Shown here one piece after another: positions 18,087 to 26,255 of a DNA stretch of 32,662 bases (positions within the stretch are counted from its first letter, which is position 1; the number at the start of each line of letters is the position of its first letter). The DNA lies in contig DUGA01000012.1 of the NCBI GenBank assembly GCA_013331615.1, positions 20,376 through 53,037 of the forward strand, read 5' to 3'. A program made the position numbers and the translations under genes. The notes below the pieces were generated by a model. It made no database searches and was not told the DNA's origin. It saw only the letters and a program-made list of their open reading frames with translations. This DNA is from Candidatus Woesearchaeota archaeon (GTDB lineage Archaea > Nanobdellota > Nanobdellia > Woesearchaeales > UBA10200).

Positions 18087-21000
18087 ATGCCAAAGAATTA
18101 TCTTTCAAAAAGAGGTGAAAAGCTAGCTGATAGCATAGTTAAAGTAGCAGCAGCCAGATTATTTCTTTTAAGATTTTTTCTTTTATCTCCAAGATTATTA
18201 ATCTTATCTACAATCATTTTAATCTTATTATTGCTTATCTCTTCAGCTTTTGTATCTGCAAGCCATGGAGCAAGCTGCTTAGAGATCACAAACAGACGCC
18301 CTATATTCCAAGTTAATTTTGATGAGCCTAGCAACCTGAGCCTTTTTGAACTCATAGCAATAAAAGGCAATGCTAAAACTCCTGTGCCTGTAACTGTTCC
18401 AGATCTCTTGATCAATTTTTCCAAATATTATGAAGCAAGCGTGAATGATCTATTAGACCCAAGCGTAAAAGATTATATCTTAAAGCTTAAGGCAATTGAT
18501 TTTTTTGACAATGAAAAGGATTATGAGCAGTGCTATCATTATGTTCCAAGAGCTACTAAGATCACTCTTGTAGAGCCTGAGTTTGGGTATTCTTCAGTCA
18601 AGCCATTTACTGTAAAGATAAAGACAGATGCATATGCAACATGCAGATACAGCATAAACACAGATCTTAATTATGCAGATCCTAATCCTGCACAATCGAT
18701 GGCGGCTTTTAAGGAAACAGCTTATGTGTTAGAGCATACAGTAGATATTAAGGCAGAATTATTTCCAGACAATAATACAAATATAGCAATTAAGCTATAT
18801 GTAAAATGCAATCGCACAGATGGAGAGATTAATCAAAGGTCAGAAGCTTTTGAGTTTCATGTAGATAGCACAAAGCCATTCATACAAGAGGTTAGGCTTT
18901 CTCCCCAAGGCGGAAATAAAGTCTCAAACAAGCCATTGCAGACAACTGTGATGGCGACAACAGATGAGGCAGCAAGATGCAAGTACAGTCTAACGGGCAT
19001 AGCAGATTATAATCTGATGGAATCAAGATTTGATGATTATAACAGCTTCTCAGCAGCAAGCACTTCACGTAGCCATAGCTTGAATTTTCCAGGATTAGAA
19101 GATAAGAAAACATATAACTTAAAGATTGCTTGCGAGAATAAAGCAAAATTAATCTCTGATGTAAATGATTTTATGTTTGAGACAGATAAGAATGCAGATG
19201 ATACGATAACCATATTAAAGCCAAACTTCACGCAAATATCTAAACTGCCTGTAGAGCTTGAAGTATTGACAAACAGGGATGCACAGTGTGTAATAAGCAT
19301 GCTGCCAGCGCCTGGAAGCCCGATTCAACCACATAACACTAATCTATTAATCCATAAGCTGAACAGTATTCCTGGAATAAGCGCTCAAGGTAGATATAAT
19401 TTTACGGTGCATTGTGATTTCTTAAAGTCAGGCGGAGCAAAAGCGCCAAAAGAGCTTGCATTAAATCTTCTCTATGACTCACAGGCTCCAGAGATTCTTA
19501 ATTTTACAACTCAAAATACATGCATCGCAAATCAGGTGCATGTCAAATGGACAGCAAAAGACCTGATATCTGAGATCACTGGATATAGGTATAAATTAAA
19601 CGCAAATACAGTTGAGCTCTTTAACTGGTCAGAAACAAGAAAATCTGAAGTAAGGCTTGACGTTTCAAGATATGATGTGAATGCATCTGCTGATACAACT
19701 TATACTATAATAGTGGCAGCTAAAGACAGCGCAGGCAACCTAGATGCTGTAGGCAAAAAAAGCCAGAAATTAGAAGTGTCTAATCCAGGTAAAGCAGAAT
19801 GCCTTGAAACTATTGCTCCAAAAAGTAATCTAACTAAAGAGTTTAAGGACAATGCAGCATATATCACAGTCACATGCCAGGATTTAGGCGGCTCTGGATG
19901 CAATCCTGAAAGCTACCTCTATAATGCAGTTGATCTAAGCGCTTCTTGTTCTGCTTCACAAAAATATACAGCAGCTGTTAAAGTTACCAATACTGCAATC
20001 TTCTGCTGGAAAGTTAGCGACCATGCAGGAAATAGCCATCAAGGAGAAGAAAAAATAATCCTAAACATAGATTCAGATGGTGATGGAATTCCAGATAGTA
20101 TAGATAAATGCAGCAACACTCCTAAATCTGAGAAAGCAGATTCTATAGGGTGCTCTCCAAGCCAAAAAGATGATGATAATGATGGCATCCCAAATGACAA
20201 AGACATCTGCCCAGAAACAATACAAGAAGCAATTGATGCTCAGGCAGTAAATTCTTCAGGATGCTTAAAAGACAGTGATAATGACGGCATGCCAGACTAC
20301 TGGGAGATGAAGTATAAGTTTGATATCAATGATCCGAGCGATGCAAGTAAAAACCCAGACCTTGACGGAGCAAATAATCTTCAGGAATATTTACAAGGCA
20401 CAGACCCATTAGTCTCTGATGTTGACTCAACAAAAATCCCAGATAAAGATGGAGATGGAGTGCCAGATACTCTTGATAAATGCCCAGAAACTACAGCAGG
20501 AGATAAGGTAAATCCTCAGACAGGGTGCTCAACAAAGGACATTGACAAGGATGAAGATGGAATGTCAAATGAGTGCGAGCAAAAATATGGTTTAGATAGT
20601 GAGAATGCAGGTGATGCTGAAGAGGATAAAGATAATGATGGCTTAATTAATACAGAAGAATGCAATTTTGAAGGATGCGAGCTTGAGCTGGATCCAAATA
20701 ACCCAGATACAGATGAAGATGGATATAATGACGGCAAGGAATATGAACAAGATACAAGCCCTTGTGATGCTGAAGATAAGCCGGCATCTGCAATATTGCA
20801 GTATATATTGCTAGGAATAGGAATCCTCTTTTTATCTACAGGAATAGGATATTTAGCATATAAGAAATTTGTTTTAAAAGAATCTATAAGCTCTTCTGGC
20901 TATGGTAATAGAACTTCTAAAGAATATAAATTAGGTTCTTTAGAACATCCTCAAAGCATAAAAACAAGTTTATCTCAACAGTCTAAAGCAGTAGCTCAAC

Positions 21001-21977
21001 ATAGGCAGATATTTGTAAAAAAACAGCTTACATCAGAGCAAAAAAGAAAAGCTGCTCTGCAAAAAATAAAGGAAGAAAGAAAACAAGGAAAAGTAAAGGA
21101 ACTAAACAGAGCATTTTCTGGGTTTGGAACCGGAGAATCTGCTAAAGAAGAGCCAGAGATCAAGAAGATTGAGCTGCCGACAAGAAAAGCGCATAGGATA
21201 GATGCTAGAGATATGACTGGAGATGCATCAGATGGAGTATTGCATACCTCTCTTATACACCCAATTAAAAAAGCAGGTACTGCAATCAAGAATATTATTT
21301 TGCCAGAATCAATTTCTAGCCAAACTAAAGAACTAAGCTCTAAAGAACCGACAACCAAAGAAGAAATCGGAAGCCGTCTAAAAATACAAGATAAAAGATC
21401 ATCTGGATATAATAAAATAGAGGAATTAACCAATTCAAATACAGCTATCACAAGGCTTAAAACATTGGCTAAGTCAGCAGGCACAAATAACCGCATCAAA
21501 GAAATGATCACTGCTCCATTATTTAAATTTAAAGACTTGCTTCAAGCAAAAACCTATGGTACATTAGAAAACCTTACAAGGAAAGAAGTTCCATTAGAGC
21601 AATTAAAAAAATATACTCTGCATAAAGAAGACATCAAAAAAATAGTAAATGAAGCTAAAGATGGGAAGGATGAAACACAAGTAAAAAAAATATTCAATGA
21701 ATTGGCAAGCATGAACAAAGATGATGCGCAAAAAGCAGATGCATTCTTAAAGCTATCGCAGGCAGTTAAAGGAAACTTAGATATAGATGAAAAGGATATA
21801 TTCAAGGAACTGCCTAAGAAACTAGTACCTGAGACAAGCAAGGAAGCTGCTGCTTTCACTAAATTAAGCAACATATTAGAAGGAAAGCCCGTAGATGATG
21901 GTATCAAAGAATTATCTAAATTACGCGCTAAAAAGACGAGCATTGATTATCTGAAGATGATGGCTGGGAAAAAATGA
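18087..21977 (+). CDS. Transmembrane surface protein: Ig-like and TSP3-like ectodomain, long cytoplasmic tail
   Basis: The 1296-residue product has a long basic and hydrophobic N-terminal signal (about 23-58). It is followed by at least three Ig-like repeats, each with a similar strand carrying a Cys (YATCRYSINT, AARCKYSLTG, AQCVISML), and an FN3-like domain near 470-560 with WTAKD and SAGN. At about 661-898 is a run of Asp-rich calcium-binding repeats (DSDGDGIPDSIDKC, DKDGDGVPDTLDKCPET, DTDEDGYNDGKEYEQ), typical of TSP3-like rigid stalks. A single membrane helix follows (about 900-926, LQYILLGIGILFLSTGIGYL) with basic residues after it, putting a tail of about 370 residues inside the cell. 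The tail is Lys/Glu-rich with coiled-coil-like stretches (KRKAALQKIKEERKQGK near 985) and helical repeats near the end. Unlike the other giants it crosses the membrane, so it could anchor the apparatus or pass a signal inward; that is inference. Confidence 0.85.
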   Translation: MPKNYLSKRGEKLADSIVKVAAARLFLLRFFLLSPRLLILSTIILILLLLISSAFVSASHGASCLEITNRRPIFQVNFDEPSNLSLFELIAIKGNAKTPVPVTVPDLLINFSKYYEASVNDLLDPSVKDYILKLKAIDFFDNEKDYEQCYHYVPRATKITLVEPEFGYSSVKPFTVKIKTDAYATCRYSINTDLNYADPNPAQSMAAFKETAYVLEHTVDIKAELFPDNNTNIAIKLYVKCNRTDGEINQRSEAFEFHVDSTKPFIQEVRLSPQGGNKVSNKPLQTTVMATTDEAARCKYSLTGIADYNLMESRFDDYNSFSAASTSRSHSLNFPGLEDKKTYNLKIACENKAKLISDVNDFMFETDKNADDTITILKPNFTQISKLPVELEVLTNRDAQCVISMLPAPGSPIQPHNTNLLIHKLNSIPGISAQGRYNFTVHCDFLKSGGAKAPKELALNLLYDSQAPEILNFTTQNTCIANQVHVKWTAKDLISEITGYRYKLNANTVELFNWSETRKSEVRLDVSRYDVNASADTTYTIIVAAKDSAGNLDAVGKKSQKLEVSNPGKAECLETIAPKSNLTKEFKDNAAYITVTCQDLGGSGCNPESYLYNAVDLSASCSASQKYTAAVKVTNTAIFCWKVSDHAGNSHQGEEKIILNIDSDGDGIPDSIDKCSNTPKSEKADSIGCSPSQKDDDNDGIPNDKDICPETIQEAIDAQAVNSSGCLKDSDNDGMPDYWEMKYKFDINDPSDASKNPDLDGANNLQEYLQGTDPLVSDVDSTKIPDKDGDGVPDTLDKCPETTAGDKVNPQTGCSTKDIDKDEDGMSNECEQKYGLDSENAGDAEEDKDNDGLINTEECNFEGCELELDPNNPDTDEDGYNDGKEYEQDTSPCDAEDKPASAILQYILLGIGILFLSTGIGYLAYKKFVLKESISSSGYGNRTSKEYKLGSLEHPQSIKTSLSQQSKAVAQHRQIFVKKQLTSEQKRKAALQKIKEERKQGKVKELNRAFSGFGTGESAKEEPEIKKIELPTRKAHRIDARDMTGDASDGVLHTSLIHPIKKAGTAIKNIILPESISSQTKELSSKEPTTKEEIGSRLKIQDKRSSGYNKIEELTNSNTAITRLKTLAKSAGTNNRIKEMITAPLFKFKDLLQAKTYGTLENLTRKEVPLEQLKKYTLHKEDIKKIVNEAKDGKDETQVKKIFNELASMNKDDAQKADAFLKLSQAVKGNLDIDEKDIFKELPKKLVPETSKEAAAFTKLSNILEGKPVDDGIKELSKLRAKKTSIDYLKMMAGKK

Positions 21978-22062
21978 TAAAAAAAGATATTACCTGTCAA
22001 GCGAAGCAAATACGAAACTTTAATATAACTTAATCCAATATGGTTAGAATGCTAATAACTTA

Positions 22063-22075
22063 ATATTAAAATATA
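22063..22075 (+). promoter_or_regulatory. Possible TATA region for the pilin-like gene set
   Basis: An AT-rich ATATTAAAATATA tract lies about 27 bases before the ATG at 22096, which would make the message leaderless. The 118 bases between the stop at 21977 and this gene favour a promoter here, but the exact box is uncertain. Confidence 0.3.
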
Positions 22076-22095
22076 CGTATATCGACAATTAAAAA

Positions 22096-22698
22096 ATGAC
22101 ATCCTCAAAACTTTTTGATAACAAAAAACATAGCAAAAAAGCTGAAGTTGCTTCACAGATATTTGTCTATATAATAGCATTAGTGGTAGTAGGCATGGTA
22201 ATCGTCTTTGGGTATAAGGCAGTAAAAAGCTTTGCTTCAAGAAGCGATGAAGTCGCATTGATAAAGTTCAAGACAGAGGTTGAAAACACTTTTAAGCAAG
22301 TGAGCTCAAACTTCAACACAATCAAGGTAGAAGATTTTGACATACCTTCAGGGTATGAGGAGATATGCATAGTTAACCTTAATGCGCACCAGAGCATAAG
22401 CGAGTTTACATATGAAGAGTTTGAAAGATATAATCCTATACTATATGAGGGCGTCCAGGAAAAGAAAAACTTGTTTTTAGTAAATGGAATATATATAGAG
22501 CCTTTTAATGTCGGCAAAGTGGCATTGGATATAGACACGCAAACATCGGCAAATAAGCCAGATGCGTGCAACGGAGACGGCAAGGAAAACCCTACTGCAG
22601 ATGATGGGTATCTGATGTGCATCAAATCTAAAAACTCAAAAGTCAGGATGAAGCTTAAAGGCAAAGGAGATAAAACTTTTGTCTCATGCGTACAGTAA
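22096..22698 (+). CDS. Pilin-like minor subunit candidate (200 aa)
   Basis: The N terminus is MTSSKLFDNKKHSKKAEVAS, followed by the hydrophobic helix QIFVYIIALVVVGMVIVFGY. K14-K15-A16-E17 matches the basic, small, acidic/Gln pattern of archaeal class III signals, so cleavage is expected between A16 and E17 (inference). The ectodomain of about 155 residues begins with an amphipathic helical stretch (SDEVALIKFKTEVENTFKQV), as in pilins where the N-terminal helix runs on beyond the membrane, then a beta-rich head with Cys at EEICIV, DACNGD, LMCIKS and VSCVQ. I recall similar proteins in DPANN genomes but know no characterised function. It is the first of four mid-sized pilin-like genes. Confidence 0.75.
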   Translation: MTSSKLFDNKKHSKKAEVASQIFVYIIALVVVGMVIVFGYKAVKSFASRSDEVALIKFKTEVENTFKQVSSNFNTIKVEDFDIPSGYEEICIVNLNAHQSISEFTYEEFERYNPILYEGVQEKKNLFLVNGIYIEPFNVGKVALDIDTQTSANKPDACNGDGKENPTADDGYLMCIKSKNSKVRMKLKGKGDKTFVSCVQ

Positions 22699-22704
22699 AA
22701 ACAA

Positions 22705-22760
22705 GCTACTTAAATTTATAGATTAAAAATGGCGACTGCCGGCGAACACTTTTCGGATGA
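22705..22760 (+). repeat. Degenerate partial copy of the 9171 structured element
   Basis: In the gap between two pilin-like genes, the AGATTAAAA segment followed by a GGC-rich CTGCC and GCGA-CA stretch lines up with the 5' quarter of the element at 9171-9230 (AGATTAAAA, GGC, CTGCC, GCGA and CA are shared in the same order and spacing). The copy lacks the distal half and the 3' pairing arm, so it could not form the same closed structure. Similarity was judged by eye over about 30-50 bases. Confidence 0.45.
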
Positions 22761-22796
22761 CCTAATTAAAGATATCATCATTTATATTTTATACTC

Positions 22797-23987
22797 ATGT
22801 TCAAGAATCTTAAAAAGAGGCTGCATAAGAAAGCAGATGTGGAGATCCAGATAAACTGGATTTTTATAATAATTGTAGGCGGAATAATATTGATATTCTT
22901 CATTGGCCTTATAATGAAGCAGAAAACAGTCTCAACAACTAAGCTTAACATAAACATAAGAGAAAGCCTAGATACGATATTCACTAGCTCTCAGGTTGCA
23001 TCTGGCACTGCAAACCTGATCAACACTCCAGATCTGGAAGTTGATTTTGACTGTGATAATTATTATATAGGAGATTTTGATTCAGGGATAAGCAAGTCAT
23101 TAGGCAAGACAAGAATCATCTTTGTGCCAGACAGGTTAGAAGGCAAGCAGCTTGTTACCTGGAGCATGGAATGGAATATGCCATATAAGATCGTAGATTT
23201 TCTCTACATAATACCTAAAGATGTAAGGTATATCTTTATTTATAATTCTCAAGATGAAAAAACATTTGCAGAAGAGATTATCAGCTTAATGCCAAAGGAT
23301 GTACAGCCAGAGTTAGTGCATGTGAATGAGATTAACGCATTAAAGCATACAAACAGTTATAAGACAAGATTTGTCCGTTTTTCTAATGAAAGATTATCAG
23401 GACAGCTTGATAAATCATTTGAAAAAAAGGACCTTAGCTATATAAGCATTGTTCCAGACCAAAACAGCAAGGAATCTGGCAAGGTTGTATTTGTAATTTA
23501 TGCAAAAAATGCAGCAAGCAATTCTTATGACTTTGAACTTGCACGTAATACACAAGATGCGAGTACTCTACCATACATGGATTACAATCCAGAGTTTGTG
23601 ACTGAAAAAAGATATCCTACATTATTTGGCGCAATCATCTCAGATAATATAGACCTCTATGAATGCATGCTCAAAAGAGCTCTAAATAGGCATTCTTATA
23701 TCACCTCAATCTATGATAATAGGATGCAAAAAATAATTGCAGCAACTAACCAGGATAACCATCCTTTGAAACAGCGCAACTGTGTTTCAGGGATGTATGA
23801 TGTTACTGACCCTCTACAATTGGGTAATTTAGGCAATTGTTTAACAGCTAATCCTCTTCCATGTCTAAGCAAAACTATTGAATATTGTAAGGGAGATTTA
23901 GGCAATTGTGATCCTTATCCTAATGTGCAGGCATTAGTAAGCGTAAACAAGAAAGTTCAGGATAATTCATGCCCATTGGTATATTAA
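22797..23987 (+). CDS. Pilin-like protein with large ectodomain (396 aa)
   Basis: The N terminus is MFKNLKKRLHKKADVEIQ, then the hydrophobic helix INWIFIIIVGGIILIFFIGL. K11-K12-A13-D14 fits the same class III pattern as its neighbours, with Glu at +3 of the expected mature protein. The ectodomain of about 350 residues has an initial polar helix (NINIRESLDTIFTSSQ), then alternating beta/alpha-like segments (RIIFVPDRL, YIFIYNSQDEKTFAEEI, GKVVFVIYAK), and a C-terminal Cys-rich part (ECML, RNCVSG, NCLTANPLPCLS, EYCKGDLGNCDPYP, NSCPLVY). No catalytic signature was recognised. Its place between other pilin-like genes suggests it acts with them, perhaps as the largest, tip-located minor subunit; this is inference. 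The upstream gap holds the partial repeat. Confidence 0.75.
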   Translation: MFKNLKKRLHKKADVEIQINWIFIIIVGGIILIFFIGLIMKQKTVSTTKLNINIRESLDTIFTSSQVASGTANLINTPDLEVDFDCDNYYIGDFDSGISKSLGKTRIIFVPDRLEGKQLVTWSMEWNMPYKIVDFLYIIPKDVRYIFIYNSQDEKTFAEEIISLMPKDVQPELVHVNEINALKHTNSYKTRFVRFSNERLSGQLDKSFEKKDLSYISIVPDQNSKESGKVVFVIYAKNAASNSYDFELARNTQDASTLPYMDYNPEFVTEKRYPTLFGAIISDNIDLYECMLKRALNRHSYITSIYDNRMQKIIAATNQDNHPLKQRNCVSGMYDVTDPLQLGNLGNCLTANPLPCLSKTIEYCKGDLGNCDPYPNVQALVSVNKKVQDNSCPLVY

Positions 23988-24018
23988 AACAAAAGAAGTA
24001 TCTTACAGATTCAACAAT

Positions 24019-24555
24019 ATGGCAAAAAATATATTATTAAAATTACAGCACAAAAACAGAAAAGCCCAGATGAAGATGATGGAGAATGTAGCAATAATGA
24101 TAATATTCTTCATGCTCTTGACATTAGGGTTTATTTTCTATGGCAAGATAGGAGGCCATAGCGCAAAGCAAGACATAGAAAAATTTGCTCAGCAGAGAGC
24201 AGTAAAGCTTGCAAAAATTGTGGCAGCATTGCCTGAAGTAAGATGCTCAGAAGAAAATGTACCTGTACAAGACTGTTATGACCTGTTAAGAGTGGAAAGC
24301 GCAAAAACCCTTATCGAGAATAATTATCAGTATTATCTTGAGATATTAGGCTATAGTAGAGTCGCAATCGAAGAGAAATATCCTGGCAATGCAACATTGA
24401 TCATATATGACAATCAGCCAGACATAAATGCAGTGTCAAATATCGAGGAGATAAGGTTCAGCTATATACCTATCTATATTCCAATTACATTATTCAATGC
24501 AACTATCAATCAATATTCATTTGGGGTGCTAGAGGTAGGGACTTATGATAAGTAA
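24019..24555 (+). CDS. Pilin-like minor subunit candidate (178 aa)
   Basis: The N terminus carries K12-N13-R14-K15-A16-Q17 and then MKMMENVAIMIIFFMLLTLG, again a class III signal (expected cleavage before Q17). A Glu at +6 of the predicted mature protein sits near the Glu5 position important in many pilins. The helix continues beyond the membrane as a charged, amphipathic run (AKQDIEKFAQQRAVKLAKIV), a classical pilin feature. The head contains a Cys pair (RCSEENVPVQDC) and a beta-rich C terminus with PIYIPITLFN. It begins 31 bases after the 396-aa gene, so both are probably on one transcript. Confidence 0.75.
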   Translation: MAKNILLKLQHKNRKAQMKMMENVAIMIIFFMLLTLGFIFYGKIGGHSAKQDIEKFAQQRAVKLAKIVAALPEVRCSEENVPVQDCYDLLRVESAKTLIENNYQYYLEILGYSRVAIEEKYPGNATLIIYDNQPDINAVSNIEEIRFSYIPIYIPITLFNATINQYSFGVLEVGTYDK

Positions 24556-24599
24556 GAAAAAATTTAATGAACTAAAAAAATCAAGATAAAAATCAAAAA

Positions 24600-25169
24600 A
24601 TGATTAAAAATAATCTATGCACAAAATCACAGATGGAAATAATGGGAATAGTTATCATAATCATATTATTCTCTGTAGGATTATTGTTTGCAATACAGTA
24701 TATCATATTAAAAAAGCCAAGCGATGTCAAGAAATCATTTCTGCAGGCAGAACTATCATCCAATAGCTTGAATGCGATGCTTAAAACCAATGTAAAAGAA
24801 TGCAATAATGCAGACATGGCTGCTCTATTTAAAGACTGCGCAGGAGCTTCACAAGAGCTTGACTGCTGCATCAAGCTTGCACCAGATCAAGACTGCATAT
24901 ATGATGATAGTCAAGGCACTATGGGCATAGCAGACAGCTGTCATATGTTGAATGAAACAGTCTCAAAGATACTTCGTAATACTTTATTTTTATGGAGAGT
25001 GCCATATGTATTTACAGCATATTATGTTGAATCAGACCCATTGCCATGGACAGAAGGCATAACAAGCAGTCCAGAAATGCCTTGCAGCTTGGAAGATATC
25101 GGAAGGCCGCAGGAATTTACCCTGCCGACAACCCAAGGTAACCTTAGGATTGTGCTGAAGGTGTGTTGA
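24600..25169 (+). CDS. Pilin-like minor subunit candidate (189 aa)
   Basis: The N terminus MIKNNLCTKSQMEIMG leads into the helix IVIIIILFSVGLLFAIQYII; K9-S10-Q11 is the class III site. The ectodomain starts with a polar helix (DVKKSFLQAELSSNSLNAML), then Cys-rich segments (VKECNN, KDCAGA, LDCCIKL, QDCIYD, DSCHML) and a final beta region ending in VLKVC. Nine or so ectodomain Cys suggest disulfide stabilisation outside the cell. The gene lies 44 bases after the 178-aa gene and before a gap with its own TATA box, so it probably ends the mid-sized set. Function unknown. Confidence 0.75.
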   Translation: MIKNNLCTKSQMEIMGIVIIIILFSVGLLFAIQYIILKKPSDVKKSFLQAELSSNSLNAMLKTNVKECNNADMAALFKDCAGASQELDCCIKLAPDQDCIYDDSQGTMGIADSCHMLNETVSKILRNTLFLWRVPYVFTAYYVESDPLPWTEGITSSPEMPCSLEDIGRPQEFTLPTTQGNLRIVLKVC

Positions 25170-25256
25170 GTGTGTAATGTAATAAAATCTAATCAAAATC
25201 CTCATTATTTGCCTAAAGCCATAGAAATATTTAAATACATCATATTATAATAGTCA

Positions 25257-25267
25257 AGTATATAAAT
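25257..25267 (+). promoter_or_regulatory. TATA box for the micro-pilin cluster
   Basis: AGTATATAAAT is a strong archaeal TATA match. It predicts initiation near 25288-25292 and a leader of about 25 bases that ends in GAGGTG before the ATG at 25313. This is the clearest promoter/ribosome-site combination in the surface block and suggests independent, possibly high, expression of the four small genes. Confidence 0.6.
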
Positions 25268-25300
25268 TTAATACGTTTATACTAAAACATTATGATTAAA

Positions 25301-25306
25301 GAGGTG
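25301..25306 (+). promoter_or_regulatory. Strong ribosome-binding site fixing the start at 25313
   Basis: GAGGTG lies six bases before ATG 25313. It falls inside the reading frame if the upstream ATG at 25292 were used, so it argues for the downstream start. Confidence 0.65.
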
Positions 25307-25312
25307 TTGTCT

Positions 25313-25597
25313 ATGTTTAAATCAAAAAAAGGCCAGGGAATGACTTTAAATGTCGTAGTAGTTGCAGCGATTGTGCTGTTAGTTCTAGTCGTGCTTGTTC
25401 TTATATTTACAGGCAAAATAGGCAATTTTGTAGGAGAAAGCGAAAAGTGCGTAACCAAAGGCGGAACATGCATTGCAGCTAGAGATGGGTGCAATAGGGC
25501 AAATTTAGAAGCACCGGTAAACGCTAAATGCTATAAAGCAACAGATCCTACTGCAGTAGATGATAGCCAAGTTTGCTGCATAAAAGTTGGCGCATAA
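25313..25597 (+). CDS. Six-Cys micro-pilin 1 (94 aa)
   Basis: The first of four tandem paralogues. MFKSKKGQGMTLN leads into VVVVAAIVLLVLVVLVLIF. The KKG-Q site is an almost textbook archaeal class III cleavage context, with the mature protein expected to begin QGM. After the helix comes TGKIGNF, a juxtamembrane [S/T]GK-[I/L/F]-x-x-F motif shared by all four. The head of about 50 residues has exactly six Cys: C-x6-C (CVTKGGTC), x6-C, x12-C and a terminal CC. The mature size of about 87 residues is small for a pilin. Inferred: bulk subunit of a thin disulfide-stapled fibre. Alternatively it could be a small membrane-resident protein that is never polymerised. Confidence 0.8.
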   Translation: MFKSKKGQGMTLNVVVVAAIVLLVLVVLVLIFTGKIGNFVGESEKCVTKGGTCIAARDGCNRANLEAPVNAKCYKATDPTAVDDSQVCCIKVGA

Positions 25598-25630
25598 TTA
25601 TCTTAATTGTTTTATTTATCTTATCTTAAA

Positions 25631-25891
25631 ATGAAATCCAAGAAAGCCCAAGGAATGCCTATAAATGTTATCATCATAGCAGTCATAGCTTTGATTCTCC
25701 TTGTTGTTATCCTTGCAATTACATCAGGCAAATTAAAGGTATTTGGGAAAGGGACGGCTAACTGCAAAGCGCAAGGTGGAGACTGTGAGCCAGTAACATT
25801 TTGTGTAAAACCAAAATATACAGATGTATTGGGAACAGATTGCGAATCTAGAACAGATGGAAAAACACTCTGTTGCATAGCATTATATTAA
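25631..25891 (+). CDS. Six-Cys micro-pilin 2 (86 aa)
   Basis: The start at 25631 gives MKSKKAQGMPIN followed by VIIIAVIALILLVVILAI; an upstream in-frame TTG at 25607 would add residues unlike the paralogues. The class III site is KKA-Q. SGKLKVF follows the helix. The six-Cys head is C-x6-C (CKAQGGDC), x5-C, x12-C, and CC near the end, matching micro-pilin 1. The gene starts 33 bases after its neighbour, with no obvious ribosome-binding site, consistent with co-transcription. Shortest of the four. Confidence 0.8.
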   Translation: MKSKKAQGMPINVIIIAVIALILLVVILAITSGKLKVFGKGTANCKAQGGDCEPVTFCVKPKYTDVLGTDCESRTDGKTLCCIALY

Positions 25892-25892
25892 C

Positions 25893-26246
25893 ATGAAATC
25901 AAATAAAAAAGCAGATCTCTCTATCCAATTGATAGTTGTTGTTGTTATTGCATTAGTTATCTTGGTTGTTGTTTTAGGCATTACTTCAGGAAAATTAAAG
26001 ATATTCGGAAGCAGTGCAGCAAGCTGTGCAGTAAGAGGTGGTGAATGTGTGTCATCAGGTGCTTTGGCAAGCGGAAAATGCCGTGAAGGATCAGTAGAAA
26101 TCCCAGGAACAGATTGTGAATTACCAAGCAAATGCTGCCAGGAAATATTTAAGACAGACCAATTAAAGGAAAAAGGCTTAACTTCTGGAATAGATTTTGA
26201 AGATAAAGTAGTACCAGCAGCTGCAAAAGATAGAAGCTTAGTATAA
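25893..26246 (+). CDS. Six-Cys micro-pilin 3 with C-terminal extension (117 aa)
   Basis: MKSNKKADLSIQ leads into LIVVVVIALVILVVVLGI and then SGKLKIF. The class III site is KKA-D, so the usual Gln is replaced by Asp, as in the 396-aa protein. The head keeps the six-Cys layout: C-x6-C (CAVRGGEC), x10-C, x11-C, then CC. Unlike its siblings it carries about 30 extra polar residues after the CC pair (from QEIFKTDQ to the end), which could be an exposed tail or a contact surface. Only one base separates it from micro-pilin 2, so the two are surely co-transcribed and perhaps translationally coupled. Confidence 0.8.
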   Translation: MKSNKKADLSIQLIVVVVIALVILVVVLGITSGKLKIFGSSAASCAVRGGECVSSGALASGKCREGSVEIPGTDCELPSKCCQEIFKTDQLKEKGLTSGIDFEDKVVPAAAKDRSLV

Positions 26247-26255
26247 ATTATCAAA

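Noticed and set aside
25292-25312. Upstream ATG at 25292 as the start of micro-pilin 1
   Set aside because: It would turn the GAGGTG ribosome site into coding sequence and add MIKEVLS before the basic region, unlike micro-pilin 2; 25313 is better supported.
25607-25630. TTG at 25607 as the start of micro-pilin 2
   Set aside because: The added MFYLSYLK is not shared with paralogues and no ribosome site precedes it.
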